Shown: positions 35,180 to 44,545, numbered from the stretch's first letter. The stretch: DNA of 64,000 bases from Grimontia sedimenti (GCF_011045095.1 NZ_JAALDL010000006.1:1-64000), one strand, 5' to 3'. Program-made: numbers and translations. Notes: generated from the sequence alone by a model not told the origin.

Positions 35180-37123
35180 CTACCTTACAGATTCATTCAT
35201 TGCTTGCTGGAATATCAGTGCACTTTCACACACTTCACCATCTGCATGGTTGTGACCCAAGTGCTCGCTGCTTGAAGGAATCCGGCTCAGCAATCTCAAC
35301 ACATTCTGATTGTTTTCAGTCGCTTTTAAACCTGCGTTCGCAACCTCAATGTTGGCCGTATGCCCTCGATACACCGTCGCCGCTACGTTGATATCTCTAA
35401 TTTCCTTAGGATCGACTTTGTAAGGACTTTCATCAAGTACAGTAAAGTCAGCATATTTGCCGATGTCTAAGCTACCTACATCACCTTCCAAACGCGCCGT
35501 GTATGCCGCATCAATCGTGATGGCACGCATAGCTTCATCAACAGTGATTCGCTCTTCTGGCCCCATCACCGTTTCGCCAGACAAACCAATGCGATTGACG
35601 GCTGCCCAAACAAGAGCAAGTGGCTGAGCCGGTGCCATTGGCGCATCGGAATGCATGGATAACTTTCCTCCGGCATCAATAAATGAGCGCCCTCTCGCCA
35701 TAACCTCCGCCCTTTCTTTACCTACACCTTCTTCGCTATACCGCTCAGCAAGAAGATGGGTGTAGTAAGGATTCACACTGAAGTTTGAACCAGTTGCTAC
35801 CGCACGAGGAATATCTTCCTTATCAGTGATACCCAAATGGTGGAAACTGGTTCTATGGTCATCACGAGGCTTTTCTTTACTGAGCTTTTCTACAATATTG
35901 ATCGCAGATTCAAAGCCCATATCTCCATTCGCATGCACGACAATCGTGTAATCGTCATTCCAATAAGGTCGCATACTGGCCTCTAGATCTTCTGGCGTTT
36001 GAAGCCACTCTCCCTCATGGCCATCAAGGTAGCCATCTTTCAGTTGCATCAACTGGCTAAACATCGCGCCATCAGAAAACAACTTCACGAATTTTGGCAT
36101 CCATTGGATTTGTTCTACAGATTCAAACTGATGCAACTGCGCTTCGGCAATCTCTTTTCCTTTTTCAGGATCACCTTCAGCCATCATGTACGTCACATTA
36201 CCTGCTGGCATCAACCAATAATCCATTGGGAAATGATCATCAAGGAGAATACTCACCATCTGATCATACAAAGCTGGTGTCACAATCACACCAGGGTCAA
36301 CGGCAGTCGTAATTCCACCAGAATGAACGTAATCACGAGTTCGCTCCATTCCCGTCGCAAAACGACCGGTCTCCATGACAAACTTCATCAAATCAGGAAG
36401 AATACGCTTCATGCCATTTTCAAAGGCATGTCCCCGCTCCCAGTCGAGTTGGTCACCACCGGGGCCATCAAACTGCCAGTCTTTTTCTTCCCATCCCAAG
36501 TAGCTTAGTGCTGCATCATTAAGGAACAGTTCATGGGCACTTCGATGCCAAACAATGATTGGTCGAGTTTCAGAGACTTCATTGAGCAACGCTTTGCTCA
36601 TTTCACGGCCATGGAAATAGTTATGGTAACCCCAGGTGATCAAAGGCTCACCCTCTTCCATGCCCGTTTCGATTTCACGTAGACGCTCAAAATATGCCGC
36701 ATTGCCTTGGACACCTTTCACTTCGCCCCAAGGCAAATTCCAGTCACCTGGAGTAATAAAATCGAAGCCCAGGAAAAAGCCACTCATCCAAAGATGGATA
36801 TGGGGTTCAACAAACCCAGGGGTAATGACTTTATCTTTAAATTGCTCATCAACTGTTAGATCAGGGTGAGACTCATATTTCTTGAGCAGTACAGCTTGCT
36901 CACCAAGGTCCAGTATTTTTCCATTCTGAACGGCAATCGCCGTAACATTCTCACGAACATCTTCAGACATGGTAATGATGTCATCCGACAAAAAAATCGT
37001 CACCGGACTTTCCAGCACGGAAGCGGATAGTGAAGCTTGTTCAGGGCCTGTGTCATATTGAGAACAACCTGCTACTGCGGTAATCAAGGCTGACAACAGA
37101 GAAACTTTGAGCACCTTTTTCAT
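35180..37123 (-). CDS. Lipoprotein amidohydrolase (YtcJ-like, Amidohydro_3)
   Basis: A 647-residue metal-dependent hydrolase with a lipoprotein signal peptide (LSLLSALITAVAGC, lipobox AVAGC at about 16-20), so it is anchored in the envelope. Metal-site motifs are PGFVEPHIHLWMSG, VVHANGDMGFESAIN, TSFHHLGITDKED and LSMHSDAPMAPAQPL. The C-terminal GSLDIGKYADFTVLDESPY is the usual small beta-domain ending. Members hydrolyse amides or cyclic imides, often with unknown physiological substrates. A LysR-type gene is divergent from it and is its probable regulator. Confidence 0.88.
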   Translation of the reverse strand: MKKVLKVSLLSALITAVAGCSQYDTGPEQASLSASVLESPVTIFLSDDIITMSEDVRENVTAIAVQNGKILDLGEQAVLLKKYESHPDLTVDEQFKDKVITPGFVEPHIHLWMSGFFLGFDFITPGDWNLPWGEVKGVQGNAAYFERLREIETGMEEGEPLITWGYHNYFHGREMSKALLNEVSETRPIIVWHRSAHELFLNDAALSYLGWEEKDWQFDGPGGDQLDWERGHAFENGMKRILPDLMKFVMETGRFATGMERTRDYVHSGGITTAVDPGVIVTPALYDQMVSILLDDHFPMDYWLMPAGNVTYMMAEGDPEKGKEIAEAQLHQFESVEQIQWMPKFVKLFSDGAMFSQLMQLKDGYLDGHEGEWLQTPEDLEASMRPYWNDDYTIVVHANGDMGFESAINIVEKLSKEKPRDDHRTSFHHLGITDKEDIPRAVATGSNFSVNPYYTHLLAERYSEEGVGKERAEVMARGRSFIDAGGKLSMHSDAPMAPAQPLALVWAAVNRIGLSGETVMGPEERITVDEAMRAITIDAAYTARLEGDVGSLDIGKYADFTVLDESPYKVDPKEIRDINVAATVYRGHTANIEVANAGLKATENNQNVLRLLSRIPSSSEHLGHNHADGEVCESALIFQQAMNESVR

Positions 37124-37257
37124 ATCAATACCTTTTGTGAAGAAGTTCGCTATGCATGGTCAACTGCATTTCAATAGTTCCACTTTACCGATAAGCTACC
37201 AACATAAATAACGCATTATGCGGGGTATGTCCCAACATTACTCAAGCAGGAGAGCCT

Positions 37258-38148
37258 ATGTTTTCGTATGAACATCTAGCAGCATTTTGTGCAACCGTAG
37301 AGGAAGGCAGCTACAGCAAAGCAGCACGAAAACTGGGAAAAGACAGAACCACGGTACGCGAGCAGATAAAAGCACTTGAAGACAGCTATGCCATTGTACT
37401 TTTTGATATTCAGGGAAAGTCTGCCGTGGTCACTGAAGCAGGCCAGGCAATCTATAAGCAGTCGCAGCTTTTAGTGAGAAATAGTGAGCGTTTAAACACT
37501 CGCTTATTGAAAAGCTATCTTGAGCCAATCACACAACTAGATATTTACCATGATGTGCTAGTACCGGCGCCACTTATCCTTCACATAGAAGCGTTTATGG
37601 ATAAACACTATCCTGATGTGAAACTTAATTGGCTACACAGGAATCGGGATGATGCTTTAAAAGCCGTTTCTGAAGGAAGTCACCAACTCGCACTGATGCA
37701 ATACAAACTGACCAGCCAGTCTCCTTACTCTTTGGGTTACGTCAATCTAGGCAGTGATGACCTGAATGTATATTGCAATCCCAATCATCCACTGACTGGT
37801 TTGGCAAAAGTCACCATTGGTGACTTACAACTAGAAAAGCAATATCTGAGCGAGAACTTAATAGTCAGTGCACCTGAGCTGTTTTCCGTTTCCACAAATG
37901 TGAGAGTCGTCAGCAATAACGATATTCTGTTGGAGTTGGTGAAAAACGATGGATGGACGGTGATTCCCCAAAGCCTTGCAGAGCCTTTGGTGAAGCAGAA
38001 ACAACTCATAAAACTCCCACTGGATGAGCTAGCTTCCAGCTTGAATGTGGGGATTTCCTTCTTCTATCCCGACGCAATGGAAAACACTCCAGAGCTCCAA
38101 ACATTGCTCTCTTCGATCAAAGCTTTCGCTGCCAAATATTACCAATAG
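37258..38148 (+). CDS. LysR-family transcriptional regulator
   Basis: A 296-residue regulator with the HTH in CATVEEGSYSKAARKLGKDR and TTVREQIKALEDSYAIVLFD. The C-terminal effector domain is less conserved than usual (VKLNWLHRNRDDALKAVSEG). CAGGAG precedes the ATG. It is divergent from the lipoprotein amidohydrolase gene across a 134-bp gap, the classic LysR regulator/target layout. Confidence 0.87.
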   Translation: MFSYEHLAAFCATVEEGSYSKAARKLGKDRTTVREQIKALEDSYAIVLFDIQGKSAVVTEAGQAIYKQSQLLVRNSERLNTRLLKSYLEPITQLDIYHDVLVPAPLILHIEAFMDKHYPDVKLNWLHRNRDDALKAVSEGSHQLALMQYKLTSQSPYSLGYVNLGSDDLNVYCNPNHPLTGLAKVTIGDLQLEKQYLSENLIVSAPELFSVSTNVRVVSNNDILLELVKNDGWTVIPQSLAEPLVKQKQLIKLPLDELASSLNVGISFFYPDAMENTPELQTLLSSIKAFAAKYYQ

Positions 38149-38157
38149 ACAGAGACT

Positions 38158-38182
38158 AAAAAGCCCGCACTTGAGCGCGGGC
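38158..38182 (-). terminator. Terminator between LysR and PAP2 genes
   Basis: The minus strand reads GCCCGC-GCTCAAGT-GCGGGC then TTTTTAG, about 20 bp after the PAP2 stop. It may also serve the convergent LysR gene. Confidence 0.8.
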
Positions 38183-38202
38183 TTCTCACTATGCTTATCG
38201 GC

Positions 38203-38694
38203 TTACATCCATTTAATGGCAATCACTGCCGCGGCAACACCGACACCTAACCCCGTCACAACATCACGCCAGTGATGCTTGAATGCTCTTACCCTGCCAA
38301 GACCAACACACGCCGCGACGCCGTATGAAAGCAGACCGATAAACCAACCGTAACAAAGCATGAGAGCGGTGGAAGCGGCGACGGCATTTGCAGTGTGATT
38401 AGATGGGAAGCTGTCGTTACCGCTGAGATCAGGTCGTTTCGCATTGATGAAGAACTTACCTAAAAGACCTATTCCAGAAGCACCTGCAATGATCAGTAGT
38501 GCTTGTTGCAACGCTTGCCACTCGCCATGAATGACTGGGAAACCCAATGCAGTGGCGACCAAACCATAAGCGCCGACATCACTGACTGACTGCCAATTAG
38601 TAGAAGAAGAGATCTGGGCAATGAAAAAGACCCAAATGGAAGCGAGGAAGATCAGGGGATAAACAGTACTCATTGCGCGTCGGTTTAATCTCAT
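38203..38694 (-). CDS. PAP2-family membrane phosphatase
   Basis: About 163 residues with five or six hydrophobic helices and the three PAP2 catalytic motifs: KFFINAKRPD (KxxxxxxRP), SFPSNHTANA (PSxH) and GRVRAFKHHWRDV (SRxxxxxHxxxD-type, with Gly for Ser). It probably removes phosphate from a lipid phosphate such as phosphatidic acid or undecaprenyl pyrophosphate on the periplasmic face. The ATG at 38694 follows an in-frame TTG. It is monocistronic. Confidence 0.85.
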   Translation of the reverse strand: MRLNRRAMSTVYPLIFLASIWVFFIAQISSSTNWQSVSDVGAYGLVATALGFPVIHGEWQALQQALLIIAGASGIGLLGKFFINAKRPDLSGNDSFPSNHTANAVAASTALMLCYGWFIGLLSYGVAACVGLGRVRAFKHHWRDVVTGLGVGVAAAVIAIKWM

Positions 38695-38794
38695 CAAAGG
38701 ACTAACGATGAATTGAGTATCTCAAAATCCTTAATACGATCGGGGAGAAGAATGTAACGAAACGTGAAGAGGAAATTGGCTTATTCCAAATACG

Positions 38795-38820
38795 AAAAAG
38801 CCCGCTCAGTGAGCGGGCTT
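38795..38820 (-). terminator. Distal terminator of the tRNA-Ser/repeat transcript
   Basis: The minus strand reads GCCCGCTCACTGAGCGGGC followed by TTTTTCG. It is a strong hairpin placed right after the last 191-bp unit. Confidence 0.85.
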
Positions 38821-38829
38821 AATCTAATG

Positions 38830-39020
38830 TGGCGGAGAGATAGGGATTTATGCGGTCGCTTCGCGCCCTTCCCTTCGGGCCGTTGCCTTTTCGGCTTCGC
38901 CGGGCAACGTTGTCTCGCTTCGCTCGGCTGAACCCATAGGGTCTAGGGTTTTGCACCCCATCTCTTGCGAGGGTTAAAAATGCAAAAAGGCCGCTGATAA
39001 TTCAGCGGCCTTTTCTAATT
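38830..39020 (-). repeat. 191-bp tandem unit carrying a tRNA-Ser 3' end, copy 2 (distal)
   Basis: Read on the minus strand, the unit opens with a terminator-like hairpin (38984-39014), continues through a GC-rich segment with several stem-loops, and ends in AAATCCCTATCTCTCCGCCA, the last 20 bases of the adjacent tRNA-Ser. It is about 90% identical to the next unit. It can encode a 37-codon peptide starting MGCKTLDPMGSAERSE, but there is no evidence that it is translated. Confidence 0.85.
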
Positions 39021-39211
39021 TGGCGGAGAGATAGGGATTTACTCGGTCGCAAGCTCCCTTGCCCTTCGGGCCGTTGCCTATTCGGCTTCGCCGGGCAACG
39101 TTGTCTCGCTTCGCTCGGCTGAACCCATAGGGTCTAGGGTTCTGCACCCCATCTCTTGCGAGGGTTAAAAATGCAAAAAGGCCGCTGATAATTCAGCGGC
39201 CTTTTCTAATT
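39021..39211 (-). repeat. 191-bp tandem unit carrying a tRNA-Ser 3' end, copy 1 (proximal)
   Basis: Same length and layout as the distal unit. It follows the tRNA directly on the minus strand: hairpin GGCCGCTGAATTATCAGCGG with T tract (39175-39204), then a structured segment, then a copy of the tRNA 3' end including CCA. A 10-bp stem (AGAGATGGGG against CCCTATCTCT) can close most of the unit. A hairpin near its end is kept with different sequence in the two copies (GCAAG/CTTGC here, CGC/GCG in the other), which suggests that structure is selected. Confidence 0.85.
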
Positions 39212-39301
39212 TGGCGGAGAGATAGGGATTTGAACCCTAGATACGCTATTAACGTATGCCGGTTTCAAGACCGGTGCTTTCAACCACTCAGCCATCTCTC
39301 C
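39212..39301 (-). tRNA. tRNA-Ser (anticodon TGA), one base short in the anticodon loop
   Basis: A class II tRNA. The acceptor stem GGAGAGA pairs with TCTCTCC, CCA is encoded, the long variable arm is ATACG/CGTAT and the T arm has GGGTTCAAATCCC. The anticodon arm reads CCGGT-CTTGAA-ACCGG, giving a six-base loop; the usual tRNA-Ser(TGA) has CTTGAAA. One A seems to be missing from the AAAA run at about 39263-39265. It is otherwise complete. Two repeat units copying its 3' end follow. Confidence 0.92.
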
Positions 39302-39424
39302 GTAAGTGCGGCGAATATTACAAAGCCCTCGCGAGCTTGTAAAGCCCGAATTTGGTCAAATGCGTTCGTTTGAGCAGGGTTTAGACACATTGCACACGCA
39401 AGCACCAATACAGAACACTAAACA

Positions 39425-39452
39425 AACAAGGCGAGCCGAAGCTCGCCTTGTT
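39425..39452 (-). terminator. Terminator of the pst operon
   Basis: AACAAGGCGAGC-CGAA-GCTCGCCTTGTT, a perfect 12-bp stem, about 20 bp after the pstB stop on the minus strand. T-rich sequence (TTTGTTTAG) follows on that strand. Confidence 0.85.
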
Positions 39453-39471
39453 AGCATGAAGCTAGCGTCTA

Positions 39472-40341
39472 TTAACCGAAACGGCCACTGATGTAGTCTC
39501 GGGTCAGCTTGTGCTCTGGTTCTTCGAACACACGCGCTGTTTCGTTTACTTCTACCAAGTCACCCAAGTGGAAGTATGCGGTACGGTCAGAAACACGCTT
39601 CGCCTGTGACATAGAGTGCGTCACCATCACGATGCTGAAGTTTTCTTTCAGTTCACTGATCAGCTCTTCGATGATACCCGTTGCAATCGGGTCAAGCGCG
39701 GAACATGGCTCATCCATCAGGATAACTTCTGGTGCAATCGCAATGGTACGCGCAATACACAGACGCTGTTGCTGACCACCTGAAAGACCGGTTGCAGGCT
39801 GATCAAGGCGGTCTGCCACTTCAGCCCAAAGACCTGCACGGCGCAGCGATTCTTCAATCACGCCATCCAGTTCATCTTTTCCATCCACCAAGCCATGAAT
39901 ACGGGGACCATAAGCCACGTTGTCATAAATAGATTTCGGGAACGGGTTCGGGCGCTGGAATACCATGCCCACCTGTGAACGCAGCTCAACAATTTCCTGC
40001 TCTTTGGCATAGATGTTATGACCATCCAGCAGGATTTCACCTTTCACTTCACAACCCGGTACGGTGTCGTTCATACGGTTCAGACAGCGGAGGAAAGTAG
40101 ATTTACCACAACCTGAAGGGCCAATCATCGCCAGTACTTGTTTCTCACCAATGTCCAGATTGATGTTACGAATTGCTGATTTCGCGCCGCCTTCGTAGCT
40201 CACGCTGACATCGCGTGCTGTCATACGTGGAGCCGTGACAAATGGCAGACCACAGGTCTCTTTAGGGGCTGCAGTTTTTTCAGCCGCCATTTCTTCATGT
40301 ACTTGATTCATTTCACCTGTGTGAGTAATTACGGTTGTCAT
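39472..40341 (-). CDS. pstB: Phosphate ABC transporter ATP-binding protein
   Basis: About 289 residues. Walker A is [10 protein letters not shown], the phosphate-importer segment is [20 protein letters not shown], the signature is [16 protein letters not shown] and Walker B is [15 protein letters not shown], followed by [16 protein letters not shown] place the start at ATG 40341 ([13 protein letters not shown]), with AGGAG seven bases upstream. The gene follows pstA by 10 bp. It powers high-affinity phosphate uptake. No phoU follows; the operon ends at a strong hairpin before tRNA-Ser. Confidence 0.95.
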   Translation of the reverse strand: MTTVITHTGEMNQVHEEMAAEKTAAPKETCGLPFVTAPRMTARDVSVSYEGGAKSAIRNINLDIGEKQVLAMIGPSGCGKSTFLRCLNRMNDTVPGCEVKGEILLDGHNIYAKEQEIVELRSQVGMVFQRPNPFPKSIYDNVAYGPRIHGLVDGKDELDGVIEESLRRAGLWAEVADRLDQPATGLSGGQQQRLCIARTIAIAPEVILMDEPCSALDPIATGIIEELISELKENFSIVMVTHSMSQAKRVSDRTAYFHLGDLVEVNETARVFEEPEHKLTRDYISGRFG

Positions 40342-40351
40342 ATCCATACTC

Positions 40352-41653
40352 CTACCATCTGCGCTCAAGGCGCTTACGCATGATAACGGCACATGCATTC
40401 ATCAGTGCCAAGAACGCCAGCAATACCATGATTGCGCCTGAGGTGTTCTCAACAAAACCTTTTTCCGGGTTTTCAGCCCAGAGATAAATTTGTACTGGCA
40501 GCGCTGTGGCTGCATCCAGCGGACCAGAAGGAACGTCAACAATGAACGCCACCATACCGATCATCAGAAGCGGGGCAGTTTCACCCAGTGCCTGTGCCAT
40601 ACCGATAATGGTACCGGTCAGCATGCCTGGCATCGCCAGTGGCAGAACATGGTGAAGCACCATCTGCATTTTCGATGCGCCCACACCCAATGCAGCGTCA
40701 CGCACCGAAGGTGGCACCGCTTTGATTGCTGCGCGGCTGGAAATAATAATGGTTGGCAGCGTCATCAGTGTCAGCACCAAACCACCCACCACCGGTGCCG
40801 AACGCGGCAAGTCAGCCACATTCAGGAACACCGCCAGACCCAGCAGACCGAACACGATAGATGGAACAGCCGCCAAGTTATTGATGTTGATTTCAATCAG
40901 TTCAGTCGCGCGGTTACGTGGCGCAAACTCTTCCAGGTAAATCGCTGCGGCCACACCAATTGGGAAGCTCAGCACCAAAGTGACCAGCAAGGTGTAGAAG
41001 GAACCTACCGTTGCGCCCCAAATGCCAGCCAGCTCCGGATCACGGCTATCACCATTGGTAAAGAACTTGGTGTTAAACACGGTGCGAACGCGGTCTTCTT
41101 TTTTCAGTTCGTCATACCATTCGATTTGAAGATTCTTGAACTGACGGCCATCTTCCGGCGTGCTCGCCTTGATGTTGCCTTTGTTGTATTGGTTAAAGTT
41201 ATCGCCCGCTTGCGCCCAGTAAGTGATGGTCTGTCCAATCAAAGATGGGTCAGCCATTACCTTGTCACGCAGGTCATATTCCGCGCCATTAGAAATGAAG
41301 CTGTATAGCGCACGGCGTTGTTTTCGGCCGTCGACAGCTATCTCTTCACGAAGGGACTGACGAAGCACTTTGCGGAAGCTCGCACCCATCAGCACTTTAG
41401 GATCGGTTTCATCACCATCAATGCCGAGCGCTTCGGGAGAAAGATCTACCTGAAGCTCGATTTCCGTGGTGAAAAACGCGGTGTAACCTTCGGAAAAAAT
41501 GGTGGTCATCAAGACAATCAGAAACGCAAACGCCATCGAAATCGAAGCAATACCGTAGAAGCGGAAACGCTTCTCTTTGGCACGGCGACGGGCCACGCCC
41601 GCTTTAACACGCTCGCGTTTGGTCTCTGCCAGTTTTAGTAATTTATCAGTCAT
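40352..41653 (-). CDS. pstA: Phosphate ABC transporter permease (long form)
   Basis: A 433-residue permease. The first ~210 residues hold one membrane helix ([20 protein letters not shown]) and a long periplasmic insert not found in the 296-residue E. coli PstA. The permease core starts around [20 protein letters not shown] and has the cytoplasmic coupling segment [20 protein letters not shown]. The long form is typical of many Vibrio and pseudomonad pst operons. It overlaps the pstC stop by 8 bp. Confidence 0.93.
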   Translation of the reverse strand: MTDKLLKLAETKRERVKAGVARRRAKEKRFRFYGIASISMAFAFLIVLMTTIFSEGYTAFFTTEIELQVDLSPEALGIDGDETDPKVLMGASFRKVLRQSLREEIAVDGRKQRRALYSFISNGAEYDLRDKVMADPSLIGQTITYWAQAGDNFNQYNKGNIKASTPEDGRQFKNLQIEWYDELKKEDRVRTVFNTKFFTNGDSRDPELAGIWGATVGSFYTLLVTLVLSFPIGVAAAIYLEEFAPRNRATELIEININNLAAVPSIVFGLLGLAVFLNVADLPRSAPVVGGLVLTLMTLPTIIISSRAAIKAVPPSVRDAALGVGASKMQMVLHHVLPLAMPGMLTGTIIGMAQALGETAPLLMIGMVAFIVDVPSGPLDAATALPVQIYLWAENPEKGFVENTSGAIMVLLAFLALMNACAVIMRKRLERRW

Positions 41654-43027
41654 ACTGCTCTCGATATTTCTTCACGATTCGAAGTGCAACAAAGTTAAGC
41701 GCCAGTGTTACAACGAACAATGTCAGGCCCAGTGCGAACGCAGCCAGCGTTTTAGGGCTGTCAAACTCTTGGTCTCCCACCAGCAAGGTCACGATTTGCA
41801 CGGTGACGGTGGTGACAGAATCCAGCGGGTTAGCGGTGAGGTTTGCCGACAAACCTGCTGCCATCACCACGATCATGGTTTCACCAATTGCACGCGAAAC
41901 GGCAAGCAGCAAGCCACCCACGATGCCCGGCAATGCTGCAGGCAGCACGACTTTGCGGATCGTTTCTGAACGCGTTGCACCCAAGCCCAAAGAACCGTCG
42001 CGCAGGGACTGCGGCACTGCGGTAATCACGTCATCAGACAGTGATGAAACAAAAGGAATGATCATCACGCCCATTACTGCACCTGCTGCCAACGCACTTT
42101 CCGAGGAAACATTGCTCAGTCCAATCGATTCGGCCACATCGCGGATAAAAGGCGCTGCCGTCAGCGCAGCAAAGAAGCCATAAACCACGGTTGGGATACC
42201 CGCGAGGATTTCCAGAACAGGTTTAACGATATTGCGCACGCGTGGTGAGGCATATTCGGCCAGATAAATCGCACTCATCAAACCGATGGGCGCTGCGATA
42301 CACATGGCGATAAAGGAAATCATTAAAGTGCCGGTAAACAGCGGAATCGCACCAAATGCGCCGCTTGCACCTTGTTGGTCTGCGCGCAGGGCAATCTGCG
42401 GTGACCATTCCGTCCCGAACAGGAACTCAGTGACAGGGATAATCTGGAAGAAGCGGATCGCTTCAAACAACACCGACAGAACAATACCTGCCGTGGTCAG
42501 GATCGCCAGTGTTGAACAGAACATCAGGAATATTTGCAGGCATTTTTCCACATAGTGGCGCGCCTTAAGTTTTGGGCGAACCATTCGCCAGCCAGCTGCT
42601 AGACCAACCAATGAGATAGTCAGTACCGCGACCCATCTAAGCGTCAGTCCGATGCTTTGCAGGTGCTGATAATGCTCTGATGCCGCTAGCAAGGCAGGGT
42701 CTTCGGTCTTCAGAACGCCATTCGCGATGTGCACGATTTGGCTGTAAAGCAGTGTCATGCTTTCGTGCGCCTGAATCGTAGCGGATGGAAGCTGAGCCAT
42801 AACCAGAGAATGAACCATGCTGGGTTCAATGGCCTGCCAGATCAGAAGAAGAATCACCGCTGGTACCGCTGCTAAAATCGCAGCAAAGGAACCATAGTAA
42901 GTTGGCCGGGAGTGGAGCTTGTTCAAGCCACCTTCAATGGTAGCCACTTCCCGGGAACGTTTTTGGCGAGTACAAAAGCGCTTATCGCAAACAGCGCTAC
43001 AATCACCATCAATGTGGACGTCTGCAT
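41646..43027 (-). CDS. pstC: Phosphate ABC transporter permease (long form), frameshifted at N-terminus
   Basis: About 460 residues if intact. The ATG at 43027 (AAGGA six bases upstream) opens MQTSTLMVIVALFAISAFVL, a membrane helix, and then goes out of frame at a run of five A (42960-42964 on the plus strand as T). With a sixth A it reads AKKRSREVATIEGGLNKLHS and joins the long frame. The core permease shows PIGLMSAIYLAEYASPRVRN and LRDGSLGLGATRSETIRKVV. As written, translation could only use an unrelated upstream start at 43067. A sequencing or assembly error is likely. It works with PstA, PstB and PstS. Confidence 0.9.
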
Positions 43028-43088
43028 CCCTATTCCTTAAATCCTTTTTACTCAAACCGTGTTTCAAATCGATTTGGGTAAATACAGC

Positions 43089-43120
43089 AAAAGGTGGCGC
43101 ACCTGATAAAGTGCACCACC
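43089..43120 (-). terminator. Intra-operon hairpin between pstS and pstC
   Basis: The minus strand reads GGTGGTGCAC, an 8-base loop, GTGCGCCACC, then TTTTGC. It likely ends part of the transcripts so that PstS is made in excess over the membrane subunits. Confidence 0.7.
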
Positions 43121-43133
43121 TCGGGTTGGTAAC

Positions 43134-44174
43134 TTACAGGTTTGGCTTAAGCTCAACCGCGTCGTTACGAACCAGTTTCCAATCGCGAGCTGACAGAGGA
43201 ATCAGACCACGGTCAGTCAGGTAACCTTCGTCACCAATCGCATCTTCAGAAGTGAAAGCAGTAACGTACGCTTTCAGGCCTGGAATCACTTCTGCGTGTG
43301 CGTTTTTCACGTAGAAGTACAGTGAACGAGATACTGGGTAAGAACCGTCGCCGATTGCATCAAACGTTGGTACTACACCACCGATTTTCGCGCCCTGAAC
43401 TTTGTCAGAGTTTTGCTCAAGGAAGCTGTAACCGAAGATACCGAATGCGTTAGGGTTCGCGTCCAGTTTCTGTACGATCAGGTTGTCGTTCTCACCCGCT
43501 TCGATGAACGCGCCATCTTCACGAATACCGTGACAAACTGCTTTGTACTTCTTCTTGTCTTGCTTCTTCATCGCTTTCAGTTCTGGGTACTGCTTACAGC
43601 CACCTTCCATTGCCAGCTCTACGAATGCATCGCGGGTACCAGACGTTGGTGGTGGGCCCAGAACTTCAATTTTGGTTGCTGGAAGAGAAGGGTTTACGTC
43701 TTTCCAGGTTTTGTTCGGGTTTTCGATCAGGTTGCCGTTCGCATCAGGAACAACTTTAGCCAGTGCAGTGAAAAGGTCTTTCAGAGTGATATCGAACTGC
43801 TCAGACTTTTTAGAGTTAGCGAAAGCAATGCCGTCGTAACCTACTTTGATTTCAGTGATATCTTTAACACCATTCTTCGCACACAGCTCGATTTCAGAGC
43901 TTTTGATTTTGCGCGATGCGTTGGTGATGTCTGGCGTGTTTTCGCCCACACCTGCACAGAACAGTTTCAGACCGCCGCCCGAACCGGTAGATTCGATTTT
44001 CGGTACTGAGAATTCTGAAGTACGACCGAAGCGCTCCGCAACAACGGTAGCAAATGGGTACACTGTTGAAGAACCAACAATGCTAATGTAGTCACGAGTC
44101 GCAGCAGCAGCGTTGTTAGCAGCGAATGCTGACAGGCATACTGTCGATGCCGCAATCAGAGCCTTAAGTTTCAC
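43134..44174 (-). CDS. pstS: Phosphate-binding periplasmic protein
   Basis: About 346 residues. The GTG start at 44174 has GGAGG five bases upstream and gives a clean Sec signal peptide (KLKALIAASTVCLSAFAANN). Phosphate-binding segments are SIVGSSTVYPFATVVAERFG, STGSGGGLKLFC and PPTSGTRDAFVELAMEGGC. It is the solute receptor of the Pst importer and first gene of the operon. A PhoB-like box lies about 150 bp upstream. Confidence 0.95.
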   Translation of the reverse strand: MKLKALIAASTVCLSAFAANNAAAATRDYISIVGSSTVYPFATVVAERFGRTSEFSVPKIESTGSGGGLKLFCAGVGENTPDITNASRKIKSSEIELCAKNGVKDITEIKVGYDGIAFANSKKSEQFDITLKDLFTALAKVVPDANGNLIENPNKTWKDVNPSLPATKIEVLGPPPTSGTRDAFVELAMEGGCKQYPELKAMKKQDKKKYKAVCHGIREDGAFIEAGENDNLIVQKLDANPNAFGIFGYSFLEQNSDKVQGAKIGGVVPTFDAIGDGSYPVSRSLYFYVKNAHAEVIPGLKAYVTAFTSEDAIGDEGYLTDRGLIPLSARDWKLVRNDAVELKPNL

Positions 44175-44323
44175 ATCAACCTCCAAGTCGATAGTTTTTT
44201 GAGTTTAACTGTCAGTGTTGTAACTGACTGTTTTTCGATTTCGGTTCAAAAACTGAAGACAAAATTAGAGATTGCTTGTGACACTAACCTTAATGAAATG
44301 TGAACATTTGATTACAACCTGAA

Positions 44324-44341
44324 ATGTCACATAAATGAAAC
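44324..44341 (-). promoter_or_regulatory. PhoB box-like site upstream of pstS
   Basis: The minus strand reads GTTTCATTTATGTGACAT, which matches the Pho box CTGTCATAAATCTGTCAT at about 12 of 18 positions, with the two TCAT/ACAT cores 11 bp apart. The remaining 44175-44545 intergenic DNA shows no gene. Confidence 0.4.
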
Positions 44342-44545
44342 ATCATCAAAACCAATCATTCATCCCACTGACATATTCCCGCCCTAGCTTATTCATCCAC
44401 GTGCGCGCCTTCCCCCTCCGCACCTGTCTTTTCTTGCTGTATCGACATCGCATTATTTGCGGCTTTTCGCTTGCTGGCTGGCTAGCGCACAGAATAGAAA
44501 CACCCAAAGCAACGCAGTGGCTAATAAATAAAAGAGAGTAAAGAA

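Noticed and set aside
38850-38980. Repeat-encoded peptide (MGCKTLDPMGSAERSE...) as a real gene
   Set aside because: It is only 37 codons in one unit and 24 in the other, with no convincing ribosome-binding site; the stem-loop content favours an RNA role.
38830-39211. CRISPR array or rRNA fragment
   Set aside because: Only two long direct units with no spacers; the shared ends are tRNA 3' ends and terminators, not CRISPR repeats.
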